Origin: Colius striatus
Lineage: Eukaryota; Chordata; Aves; Coliiformes; Coliidae
Direction: 5' to 3'
NCBI RefSeq assembly: GCF_028858725.1
Contig: NC_084773.1
Span: 2,036,350 to 2,100,349, forward strand
Length of the DNA stretch: 64,000 bases
Part shown: piece by piece, positions 25,802 to 36,035 of the stretch
How positions within the stretch are numbered: the stretch's first letter is position 1
Layout: each line of letters opens with the position of its first letter
Notes under the pieces: model-generated
What the model was told of the DNA's origin: nothing
Databases searched by the model: none
Seen by the model: the letters and a program-made list of their open reading frames with translations, nothing else
Translations under genes and position numbers: made by a program

Positions 25802-28800
25802 GTGCTGTACCCTATTTACACAGTATTTTTAGAGTGTCAGACCTAGGTAGAGCATAATGCTTGTGTGAAGATATGCTTTGCCTCTGTTTTCCTCCCACTT
25901 GAGCTTCCAGTCATTCTCCATATCTCCATCCTCTCAGGAAATCGAAACAAAACATCTTTTCAGCATCAAATGTGAAAAGTACTTCATTCCCAGCAAATCA
26001 ACTTTAAAATGAAGTGATATTGTGAGCTAAAAAACAGGAGCAAAGTCTTCATGTTGATGATGCTTCATCTCAACATGTTATGCAGCCTTGCAAAAACATT
26101 TTCTTCTTCTGAAAGCCCAGGAGGGTGGAATAGGAGTGTTTTATAAATGCTTCTATCATTCTTTTAACTTCAGAGTGATTTCTTGCTCAATAAAACAAGC
26201 TACATTAGGTCTGTTATGTCTGAGTACTGTTTCACCATTGTTCTTTTGCAGTAGCTTCATCTATCTCTTTGTTTTGTTATGCATTGTCACAGTGTTAATG
26301 CACAGGTGTTCTGCATCTGCTTTCTTAAGTCTACTTGGAGATGTTAACTGGCAAATATTTAGGGCTGAATGTAACATTTAGAATAGAATTTAAGTGCAGG
26401 TGTTACTCAGCTGCTGACTGGAAGCTGAGCCATGAGCTTCAAGTGCAGGTGTTAGTGACTGGAAGCTGAGCCTTTTGCTTTAGGCAAAGCTGAAATGCTG
26501 CAGAATTTCAAGGTGTTTTTCTTCAGCTGATCTTGGCAGGCAACATGTTATAAATAGGAAAGAAAGAAAGAAATGGTTGTGTCATGATACAATAAGGGGT
26601 TTTTTTCTCCTTTGTCTTTGAAGGGCTATTTTGGAAAAGGTATCCTGTCAAGAAGCCGACCAGTGTACAGCATTTCAGACCCTGTGCTGGTTACTAAGTG
26701 GCAAGGTAAATTGTGTCTATTTCTATTTCCATCCCTTTTCTAATAGTACTTTCCTTTGCTAACTTGAAGATACATGTTTATAAACTACACACTGAAAAAT
26801 AATCTTTCTACTGGGTCAGATCAAGGGTCTCTCTCCTCCCCTGTACCTTGTTGCTGGTGATGACCAGTACAAGATGCTTAGGAAACATACAAGAGCAGGA
26901 AAGATGTCAGTAGCTCCTTAGTGCATTCTTCTGGCCTTCACTGATGTGTTGCATAGGAAGTCTGTAAGTAAAGGTGTCATCTTGAACTTCTTATAACTGT
27001 CCAATTCTTCTTGGTTTTAATCTGTAAGTTTGATTATCCATGAAATCATGAGGCAAGGAAATGTGACCTTTTTTACCTGATTATAGTAAATTGCATTTAG
27101 TCTGCTCTGGGTTGTTTGCAGAAAGATTGCTGTTCCTCACTCACCTTTTCCATCACAGTTAAGTCTCAATAGACATCACTGGATTTTATCATATCCCTCC
27201 ATAATCACAGCACAGAATCGAGTTGGAGGCCTGTGGCCAGTGGAGTTCCACTGGGTCAGTTCTGGGGCCAGTCTTGTTCAACATCTTCATCAGTGACCTG
27301 GATGAGGGGACAGAGTGACCCTCAGCAAGTTCCCTGCTGACACCAAACTGGGAGCACTGGCTGATTCCCCAGAGGCTGTGCTGCCATTCAGCGGGATCTG
27401 GGCAGGCTGAGAATTGGGCAGAGAGGAACCTCCTTAGGTTCAACAAGGACAAGGGCAGAGTCCTGCAGCTGGGGAGGAACAACCCCCTGCACTAGGACAG
27501 GCTGGGGGTGACCTGCTGGAGAGCAGCTCTGCAGAGAGAGACCTGGGAGTGCTGGGTGATAATAAACTAACCATGAGCCAGCAACGTCCCCTCGTGGTCA
27601 AGAAGCCAATGGCATCCTGGGGGCATCAAGAAGAGTGTGGCCAGCAGGTCAAGGGAGGTTCTTCTCCCCCTCTGCTCTGCCCTGGTGAGGCCTCACCTGG
27701 AGTCCCGTGTTCAGTTCTGGGCTCCTCAGCTCAAGAGGGACAGGGAACTGCTGGAGAGAGGCCAGTGCAGGGCCACCAAGATGATCAGGGGACTGGAGCA
27801 TCTTCCTTGTGAGGAAAGGCTGTGGGACCTGGGGCTGTTTAGTCTGGAGGAGACTGAGGGGGGATCTTATTAACATTTATAAATATCTAAAGGGTGGGTG
27901 TCAGGAGGTTGGGGCAGCACTTTTTTCTGTTGTATTTAGCAACAGGACAAGGGGTGATGGGATGAAGCTGGAACAAAAAAATTCTGCTTAAACATAAGGA
28001 GAAAGTCCTTTGGTGCTGAGGTGAGGGAGCCCTGGCCCGGGCTGCCCAGGGAGGGTGTGGAGGCTCCTTCTTGGGAGGTTTCAGAATCTGCCTGGACACT
28101 TTCCTGTGTGACCTGATCTAGGTGGTTGCTGCTTGAGCAGGGGTTGGGCTGGTCTTTAGCAGTCCCTTCCAATCCCCACCATTCTGTGATTACCTGAAAT
28201 CATCTTCTTATGGGTGGGAGCAAAACATTTTGTTGTTCCTCTTGTGCAGGCTGTTACCTCTGTACCTTTTCTAGTTCTGCTGTGAATACAAATGGGACCA
28301 AAATGGCATAGTGTCTTAAAAATGGGGGTAATTAGTAGGCTGCAGATTACCCCTGTAATCAAAATCATGTGGAAACATTTTCATGTTGATGAAACAGTGT
28401 GTGATTTTTCTTTCCACAGGTGCTAACAGAAACATGCCTATAATTACATCCAAAAAGTAAGTTAATTTCCAGGAATTTATTCTTGGTGTTTTTAGGAAAC
28501 AGATTGGTTTGTGTTTTTCCTCACTGGCTTTCAGATTGTTAGCTGTATAAATGATGATGACCTGCTGCTGTTTCTTTTTGTTTCCTTTATAAATCACATT
28601 AGAAAACTCCAAAATGAAGTAGGTGATATTCAGCATGAAGTGCAGCAGGTATTAAGTGATGAATAGAAGCTGAGATTGAGTGCATGCATAGTAGGCTGGT
28701 AGTAAACTTATAGTACTATCAGGCATAATAAACTTGTTTCTCAACTGAGGAGGAGGAAGAAAAGTTTCTGGGGCTAGCTATTTAAAATAACTCTCCCCTT

Positions 28801-31800
28801 TCCTGTGTGAATTATTACAGAGTGAGCTGAAGCAGGTCTTGAACTTTTGTAATGCATAAACAGGCTGGTTTGGTTGTTTTTAGAGTCTGTGAACACTGCT
28901 GGTTTGTAGAGCGTTGGACCACATTCTTATTTTCTTCTGCTATAACAGTAATGAGCTATTAAGAGTGTGCAAGTTACTCTGTTTGCTCGAATCTTGTGAC
29001 ATCTCTAAAGATTTTACTTAAAAAGGATATTCCTTCAGCCCTCAACTGTAGGTAGGACAAACAGCAATGTTCCTGCTGCTGCCACTGCTGCAGTTACTGG
29101 TACTTGCAGAAACACTTCCCCTTAATGTTTACAAATAGGTAAAAGGTGGGTGTGAGGAGGCTGGAGCCAGGCTGTGCTCAGTGATGGCCAATGATAGGAC
29201 AAGAGGCAGTGGGTACAAGCTGGAACAGAAGAGGTTCCAAAGAAATACAGTGAGAAACTTCTTCCCTGTTGAGGTGAGAGAGCCCTGGCAGGGTCTGCCC
29301 AGATGGGCTGTGGAGGCTCCTTCTCTGGAGACATTCCAACCCACCTGGATTAGTTCCTGTGTGCCCTACTCTAGGTGGTGCTGCTCTGGCAGGGGGATTG
29401 CACTGGATGAGCTTTCCAGGTCCTTTCCAACCCTTGAGGTTCTGGGATTAGTCTGCTTTGTGGGTGCTTTATGTGCCAGCAAATACAACTGAGCAGCCAT
29501 GAGTATACCTTTACATTGCTGCAGAAAAGGCATCATCATCTGTCACAGAGATCTCTAACTGCAAATTATATGGTGGTTAAATCATAGGACAAAGAGGAGT
29601 CATGTTTTATACCCAAAAGTACAGCACTGAATGATAACAGCTTTATTATGAGGCTGCAGAGGGATTTCTATGTTGTGTTGACACGTGTAATTTGCATTTC
29701 ATTGTCTTTGTAGTTCTTCATTACCTGGTTTGTTTGGGGACATAAAGAGTATTGGACTGGAGTGGTCTAGGTTTGATTAATGACAGCTGCACTCAGTACC
29801 TGCAGCTGTCACAGAATGAAGATGAATGTCTGTGCCTGGATATTAATGTTATCTTCCAAGGAGAAATAATTAAAAGGGCACAAAAACTCTTTCATAATTG
29901 CAAAACATCTCAGATATATTTTCAGCTGCTGTCTCACTGATGGGATTCTGTTTCTCAGAGATGGGAGGGGTTTGGTGAAAACTAGTAGAAGCAGGAGAAA
30001 AGTAGTTTCTACTTAAGAGTTTTACACTGATGTTTTTGCTCTACCATTGGTGTTCCAAGGGTAGCTAAAACAGTTTGGAAGATACTGTTGTCAGTAGTTA
30101 GCAATGTAATAGATGACGTGTGTGAGAAATCTGTATGTAAAGTCTTCTTGTGTATTTTAATCCTGCAAGCTCTGATACCAAGAAGGTTTTTTTGCAGGGA
30201 ATTCAGGCTAAAGGCTTCCCTGAGAGAAGGGAGGTTTTGCCTGGTGCAGTTCTTGCTTCCTCAAACAGCATAGCAGTAGTCCTCATGCATGGTTCTTGTG
30301 CAATGCTTGGCGTTTGTTGCCACAGAGATTTAAAAGGCAAAGCAAAGGCAAGGAAAGTAGCAGAATCCTGATGTGCAGTAATGTCTGCTGCTTCTTGAAG
30401 ACTGGAATTCTGCTACTTTGGTGTATTTGCACAGCAGTGATGGGAGAGTAGTCAGGTTTGGTTTGTGAACTGTGCTGAATCTTTCCTTTGAGGTGCTTGG
30501 GTTTAAGATGTTCATTAAAGGACATCATGCCCTAGGACTTCTATTTTATTTCACTTGTTTGCCAGGTACCAGTATCATGTTCAGTGGGCTAAAAGTGTTT
30601 TGCAAGAGCAAGGATTTGATGACTGCTCAGTTGCCCAGATTCTTGAAAATTACACTAAACCTCTTGAGCTGCCAGTTTTGGAAGGGGATGGAGCTGAACA
30701 AACAGGGAACAGTTGCAACAGAATGAGCCCAAGTACAGAAACCAAAGGACTTTCCAGACAAGCATCTGCAGACACTGGAAATGCAGTAGCCCCAGGTCTT
30801 GAGAATCAGAATGAAGGCTCCAAGAAAGCCCTTTTGGAAGGAGATCCTGTGCCCACATGTGCACAGGAGCAAGGTGACTTGAAAGAGGCAGCTGAAGTGT
30901 CTTGCCAGAGGCGTGGTGAAATGATCCAGTCAAAAGAGTGTGCTCCAGAATATGTCTTGGTGCAAGAGGAAGAGGAAAGTAGCTTATGTCCTGAAGATGA
31001 CTCTGCTCATGCACAAGAAAATGTAAGGAGACAGAGTATCCTCATCTCTATTTTCAGTGCTATTTTCAGAATCCAGTCTTTTTTTACAGCTTAAAGTTTT
31101 ACTAACAACAGTTTTGTTTCTTTTCTTGCAGCTTGTCAAGAAGGAAAAACTAGTATGCAGAAAGAATCCCTTTAGGATTTTTGAGTATTTACAACTCAGC
31201 TTGGAAGAGGCAAGTCTCAAGTACAGGACAAGTTGCTTTAATCTGAAAAGCAAACATTCATCCATGTTCAAAGTCATTTCATACCTGTTTCTAAAGTGCA
31301 GGGTTCTCCACATCTCCTAAGCACTTGGATTGTCTTAGTCATCACATTCATTGTTAATAACCTGTGCTAATTACATTATATGGTTGAAAAAAACCAAAAG
31401 CAGGCTGCAATCCCATTCACTTTAGATGATTTATCCCACTGGCAAAGAGGCCAGTGATAAGACTTAAGTCTAGGAACATCAGGAATACAGTATTTATACA
31501 AGTTGTGCTTCGGTTGTGCTGCTTCATGTGTTACCACCATTCCTTCAGCAGGCTGCAGCACCTGCATAGTTACTTTGTAGTGCTGTGTCTGTTCAAATGG
31601 GAAGGTCACAAAGACAAATCTCAAAGGAAACTTTCAGGCAGCTTGTTTGCCTTGAGGACATTAGAGTGGTTGTATAAAATGAGTTTGAGCTGCTTCTTGC
31701 ATGGAATATACACCAGAGGAAGAGTCTAGCTGTCAGTCCAACTTACTCCATTTCTTTTTTCAGGCTTTTTTCCTGGTATATGCTCTGGGGTGTTTAAGTA

Positions 31801-34800
31801 TCTACTATGGTGAGGTAAGAGACTGGATTAATTTTGGCTTACTGGGGATACTTCAGATATAGTCTGAAATGTTCACCTCCTGAGGCAGTATTTCATGCTG
31901 TTAATTCTGAAGGAGGAAATACCAAACAGAGTAATTAGCAAGTTTTTCTTCCAAGCACTGATATTTCTCTTTATGAAACACTCATCTAAAAGTTTTTCTG
32001 TTTACCAAGGCAAAGAAGGTTAAGCACAGTCTTTCTGTAGAGCAAGGTTTTTGTCACTCAGGCAGCAAAGGGCTGGAAGCAAGTGTGGGAGGAGTAATAT
32101 GAATAGTCTCTCCCAAAACAGGAGAATTCCTTCAAGCTGTAAGCATTGATCTGCAAGTGTATCAACCTACTCTTCATGCAATGGCAAAACTATTGAAACC
32201 TGTGTGTCTAGATCAAGCTTTATCAGGTTTTCCCTCAAACAAAGGCATTGTGGGGACTGATAGGGAAATGCTAAAAACAGACCCACAGAATGGAGCAATG
32301 GGGTTGTGTCTTATCTTTAGAGATTCCATATTGTATTGCCTGAAGTTCATGCTCTTTGCCATAGCTTGTGATACTTGATGTTTGGCTGTTAGCCTCTGCT
32401 ACACATACAGTGTTCTGTTATCTGCTTAATATGAATGTAGTCACATTGATGGCTTTGTGATTTTTAGGAGCCCCTGACTATTTTGAAGCTCTGGGAAGTG
32501 TTCAGTGAAGTGAAGCCCAATTTTAAAACTACCTACATGGCATATCACTACTTCCGCAGCAAGGGCTGGGTCCCCAAAGTTGGGCTCAAGTATGGAACTG
32601 ATCTCTGTGAGTACCTTCCTTAAACACAAAACCCTCTGCAGCTGTCTTTTCTGTGTACTTTGTTTGGCAGAGGAAGAGGGGGAAGGGACTTGTTTGTTTG
32701 TTAACAGGAGGGTTTCTAATCTTACAGAGTTAGTGGTGTCCATAGTAAGTCAAGAATTACATTCGGTCCAGTCCTGCCTGGCATTCCAGGAAGATGAGGG
32801 TAAAGGGAGATGTTTTGGGATGCCTGCATGCAAACCAGTGGGTGTGCTGACACAGCTGTCTCACCTGGGGGGTTGTGTGCTGGGATGTGGCCAGACTGTG
32901 CTGAGTTAGCTCATCTAATCAGTGGGTAGGTATGGCTGAGTCCAGCATTGCTGCTCTTAGTGTCTTGGGCTCTAGAGGGGGTTTTGATACTGATCACCTC
33001 ACAGAATGTTAAGGGTTGGAAGAGACCTGGAAAGCTCATCCAGTCCAACCCCCTGCCAGAGCAGCACCACCTAGAGTAGGGTACACAGGAACTCATCCAG
33101 CTGGGTTTGAATGTCCCCAGAGAAGGAGACTCCACAGCCCATCTGGGCAGCCTGTTTCTCACCCTTTGTTTGTGTTCACTGCTCTTGGATTTGTGCCTGA
33201 CAAAGGCACAAATGGGATGGTTTAGGGCTAGCAGGAGTTCTGCCTTACTCCTAAGCACCTCTGGCTTCTTTGGCAGCACCTTCTGAGGGTTGATGTTACT
33301 AGAGTTGCTTGTAATGGATCATTCATAAGTGATGGTTGTCACTGGCCATAGTCCTTTTCCTGCCAGGCCTATGCTTGCCATCTGTGTAAGAAAGTGCCCT
33401 CTTTTAAGCTTCTGATAAAGGAGAGGCAGGAAATGGAAGTGTTGAGCTCAGTGGCAGCAGTCCAGCTGCAGTGAGTCTTGTGTACCCTTGTAGAAAAAAG
33501 GAACTTTGAGTGGATCTGGTGGGCACTATGTAAGAACTTGTGCCCTGTCCCCCTCCAGGCCCTGTTGGAAGTGCTTGCTTGGAGCAGAAATTCAATGACT
33601 TACTGTCATCTTTCACTTGTGCTCCAGTGGCTCAACTTCTGTTGTGAATACTGTGGTAAAAGCATGAGGCTGTTGCAGAAAAATCCCATCCGAAACTTTT
33701 TCCTACAGCAACTGCTGAGTGTCCCTTGGCTCTTCTGCTTTTCTCTCTCACCTGCCACTCCCTTGCCCTCAGTCACCCTGCTGAGGGGCTTTTTGTGTCT
33801 CTTCCCTCTCTCTCCACTTGCTGGGACAACTTAATTCTGAGCAGAACTCAAAAGTGTTGAAATTCTGTCTTGTGTAATGAAAACTTACAAAAACATTTCA
33901 AAGTCTGTGTGGAGCCAGGTGTTAAACTGAGATGGAAAGTGTGATGATCTAACTGAGGTGTTTCTCTTTCCTTTCAGTGCTGTATCGAAAAGGCCCCCCC
34001 TTCTACCATGCAAGGTTTGAAACTCATATTGCTGCCTATTTAACAACAGAGCTACTCAACAACAGCATTTCTTGGAATTCACCTAGCAGTGGTTCTGCAG
34101 TAAAAAATGACAAGTGTGGATGAGCACATGTGGCATTCATGGGAAGGATGCACTGGGGAAAGTCACTCGACTCGCTCATATTGACTTTAAAAAGTATATG
34201 GCAGGGATAATATATGTCATTTGGGACAAAAAAGCTTCTCAATAAAGACAAGTATAACTGTCTTTATTTGTTAGCTAGTCAGAGTGAGCTCCTAGGTCAT
34301 AAATGTCAAACCAATATCAGATTGGCATTTGTAAGAGAGTGCTACAAACATCAGCAGAAAGGTGAGGGGAGAGAGTGCCCATAAGCACGTTCACAGCTTC
34401 ATCTCTCTTCCTCATAGAAAGAGACTGAACTTTCACAGCTTGCAGTTTAATCTTAATTTTCATGATCTTCCTGAAATGGTAATGTCCTTTCAGTGACTTC
34501 TGCTTTGGTTTCCAGTTACTCTGTTATTGCTGAATTGGTGGATGATAACTTTGAAGGTTCTCTTCGCAGACCACTCAGCTGGAAAACCTTGTCTGGGCTG
34601 AACAGAACAACTGTTAATGCTTCTAAGGTAAGAGCATTTAAAAACAGCTTTAAAATGATAAATGTGCAGTTTAGTTCCAAAGAACAGAGACTTGGAGTGA
34701 AGCTGGAAAGAGAATCCTTCTGTTTCTGCTCAGCTGAAGAACATGTTGAGATGCCAGTGGGCAAGGAAGTTTCATTTGTCAATGTCCAGGTGGATTCTGG

Positions 34801-35807
34801 AGGAGGATTATTAAAGTTCTCTCACCTGTTGGGATGTTAAAAGCAGGACCTGGGGGACCCTTCTTTCCTACTTGGACTAGATCCCTTCAAGGTCCCTTCC
34901 AACCCTTAAGATTCTGTGATTCTTCTGAAGAGTGAAAGTTTCCAAAAGGGGTCCCCTGTGACAGCACCTCACCTGGAGCGCTCCCATGCTCACAGCCATG
35001 CTGCCTGGGGCTTGTGCCAGAAGGCTGCTGGATCTCATACCCCCATTATGCTTTGGTAAGGCAAAGGAGAGATGCACACTACCCAGCTCCCTCCAGCTTG
35101 GTTTGCAGAAGGCATCTTGTCAGAAAGCTGGTGTTTTTGTTTCCAATGAAGCTAAGGCTTGTGTAGCTGATTTCTTCCTGGGATTCAGGTGTTCCTGTTT
35201 TCTTTGCCACAGGAGCTGATGTTATGCTATTTGATTAGACCATCTGACATGACTGAAAAGGAGATGTCCACACCAGAGTGTATGAAAAGGATTAAGGTTC
35301 AGGTGAGTAATTGCTTCTCTCTTTTGCTTGTGGAGCTTTGTCTCGGGGCAGCTGGACAGGCAACTGTCAGAACCCCTCCTGGTGCTTTGGCTTGCACACG
35401 GGTAGCTGCAATGAAATAACTGGATTCCTTTGTGCCCCAAGGCATGAGAAGTGCATCTTTAAAGACTTAATATCTTCTAATCTAAATGCTAGTGTTGCTG
35501 CTGCTGTGAATGGAAGCATTGGCATGGGGAAACAGGGATAGCTGTGGAGGCTGTAAGCTTCGTGTGTGTTTGCAAACGTGAGACCAGCTCACCTCAGGAA
35601 CAAATGCAGTCACACGGAATAAAATCACTCAAAGGTCACATAATAAACAGCAGCTTGCTAAAGGCTTCACCCCATCCTTCACTCATTATCTGAAGCTTGT
35701 TTTCTTCTTCTTTTTCCCCCCACAATCATTGGTGGGTTTTATTTCAGGAGCTGATTGTAACTCGTTGGGTGTCTTCCCGTGAGCGCAGTGAGCAAGATGA
35801 GCCGTAA
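25628..35807 (+). CDS. TSEN2: tRNA-splicing endonuclease subunit Sen2 (complete, 11 coding exons)
   Basis: This is one of the two catalytic subunits of the nuclear tRNA-splicing endonuclease TSEN2/34/15/54, which removes introns from pre-tRNA; TSEN2 cuts the 5' splice site. Coding exons are 25628-25801, 26624-26705, 28420-28456, 30566-31022, 31132-31209, 31764-31814, 32468-32606, 33978-34014, 34516-34627, 35213-35302 and 35748-35807. All phases agree, giving 438 residues against 465 in human. The N-terminus [14 protein letters not shown] matches the human start and has a basic NLS-like stretch. Residues 99-250 include a poorly conserved acidic linker. The endonuclease fold spans about 251-438. 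The catalytic triad is present: Tyr342 (in LLYRKG), His350 (in FYHAS) and Lys389 (in NASK), with the same 8- and 39-residue spacing as human Y369/H377/K416. One intron uses a GC donor. The shorter length lies mainly in the linker. Confidence 0.97.
26392..26472. repeat. Imperfect tandem duplication in TSEN2 intron
   Basis: AAGTGCAGGTGTTA...GACTGGAAGCTGAGCC occurs at 26392-26431 and again at 26441-26472. The second copy lacks about 8 bp in its middle. It is intronic, with no evident function. Confidence 0.85.
26624..26705 (+). CDS. TSEN2: TSEN2 coding exon 2
   Basis: It follows the acceptor TCTTTGAAG and encodes [13 protein letters not shown] and the SDP..VTKWQ block, residues 59-85 plus one base of codon 86. 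The donor is GTAAAT. Confidence 0.95.
27213..28190 (+). mobile_element. CR1 LINE, long 5'-truncated copy with part of the RT region
   Basis: This is the longest CR1 here, about 980 bp, in the TSEN2 intron between coding exons 2 and 3, in sense orientation. Its left part still encodes the reverse-transcriptase segment [19 protein letters not shown] (27253-27312), then an in-frame stop, so ORF2 is dead. It ends in CCACCATTCTGTGATTACC. The 5' end is lost. Confidence 0.95.
28420..28456 (+). CDS. TSEN2: TSEN2 coding exon 3 (37 nt microexon-sized)
   Basis: The acceptor is TTTCCACAG. It encodes residues 87-97, [11 protein letters not shown], matching the human NMPIITSK block. It enters in phase 1 and leaves in phase 2 at a GTAAGT donor. 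Confidence 0.95.
29118..29451 (+). mobile_element. CR1 LINE 3' fragment
   Basis: It runs from TGTTTACAAATAGG, through GATGGCCAATGATAGGACAA and the GGTGGTGCTGCTCTGGCAGG block, to a TTGAGGTTCTGGGATT tail. It is sense within TSEN2 coding intron 3. Together with the 46.7-kb copy it belongs to a different CR1 subfamily from the 5-20 kb copies. Confidence 0.93.
30566..31022 (+). CDS. TSEN2: TSEN2 coding exon 4 (linker exon)
   Basis: This is the largest coding exon, residues 99-250. It opens with the conserved [10 protein letters not shown]...[12 protein letters not shown] block and then becomes a low-conservation acidic linker rich in Glu and Ser, ending near [18 protein letters not shown]. The acceptor is TTTGCCAG and the donor GTAAGG. 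Confidence 0.95.
31132..31209 (+). CDS. TSEN2: TSEN2 coding exon 5
   Basis: It encodes residues 251-276, ending EYLQLSLEE, the start of the endonuclease core. It ends in GAAGAG followed by GCAAGT, a GC-type donor. The next exon continues [10 protein letters not shown] exactly as in human. Confidence 0.96.
31210..31215 (+). other. TSEN2: Non-canonical GC 5' splice site (GC-AG intron)
   Basis: The donor reads AG|GCAAGT, the favoured context for GC-AG introns. No GT nearby preserves the frame: the GT at 31215 would add bases and shift the frame. The intron ends at the CAG before 31764. Confidence 0.9.
31764..31814 (+). CDS. TSEN2: TSEN2 coding exon 6
   Basis: It encodes 17 residues (277-293), [17 protein letters not shown], nearly identical to human. 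It is flanked by TTTTTTCAG and GTAAGA. Confidence 0.96.
32468..32606 (+). CDS. TSEN2: TSEN2 coding exon 7
   Basis: It encodes residues 294-339, including [20 protein letters not shown], the signature core of the Sen2/Sen34 nuclease fold. It leaves in phase 1 at a GTGAGT donor. Confidence 0.96.
32999..33160 (-). mobile_element. CR1 LINE 3' fragment
   Basis: It reads CTCACAGAATGTTAAGGGTT at its left edge and the AGCACCACCTAGAGTAGGGT block inside, so it is a short antisense piece in TSEN2 coding intron 7. Confidence 0.9.
33978..34014 (+). CDS. TSEN2: TSEN2 coding exon 8 (carries catalytic Tyr and His)
   Basis: This 37-nt exon encodes [11 protein letters not shown] plus split codons. It supplies Tyr342 and His350, two of the three catalytic residues. 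The donor is the slightly weak AG|GTTTGA. Confidence 0.96.
34516..34627 (+). CDS. TSEN2: TSEN2 coding exon 9 (catalytic Lys)
   Basis: It encodes residues 353-389, [20 protein letters not shown] and onward, ending in NASK. Lys389 is the last codon before the GTAAGA donor. Confidence 0.96.
34868..34923 (+). mobile_element. CR1 LINE, very short 3' end
   Basis: CTTCAAGGTCCCTTCCAACC followed by CTTAAGATTCTGTGATTC is a CR1 3' terminus with its 8-bp tail units, in TSEN2 coding intron 9. The 5' boundary is uncertain because the preceding sequence is diverged. Confidence 0.8.
35213..35302 (+). CDS. TSEN2: TSEN2 coding exon 10
   Basis: It encodes residues 390-419, [18 protein letters not shown]...ECMKRIKVQ, in phase 0 on both sides. 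It is close to human over its whole length. Confidence 0.96.
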
Positions 35808-36035
35808 CTGGCTGCACAGGGAGTTGGCTTTGAACGCATGTCTTGTGTTTTACTTGATCTTCTCACCATGAACTGTTGCCTCAGAACAGTTTCTATCAAC
35901 ATACTCAGTTGCTGTGTATAAATGCAAATGAAAATGAGGCATGTCCTGTTTGCTGGAGAGAGTGTTGTACTGAAAACCATAACTGAACCATAATAATGCA
36001 CTTGGGGAGGGAATAAAGCTGTGTCCCTACTCAAA
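35748..36035 (+). CDS. TSEN2: TSEN2 last exon: 19 codons, stop and 3' UTR
   Basis: It encodes [19 protein letters not shown] and a TAA stop at 35805-35807. A 3' UTR of about 230 nt reaches the AATAAA signal at 36012-36017. The cleavage site near 36035 is inferred from the usual 10-30 nt spacing. Confidence 0.93.
36012..36017 (+). terminator. TSEN2: TSEN2 poly(A) signal
   Basis: This is a canonical AATAAA, the first one after the TSEN2 stop codon. Confidence 0.85.

Noticed and set aside
27253-27312. Reverse-transcriptase-like peptide as a possible active LINE gene
   Set aside because: It is only a small remnant of CR1 ORF2 with a stop directly after it, in a 5'-truncated copy.
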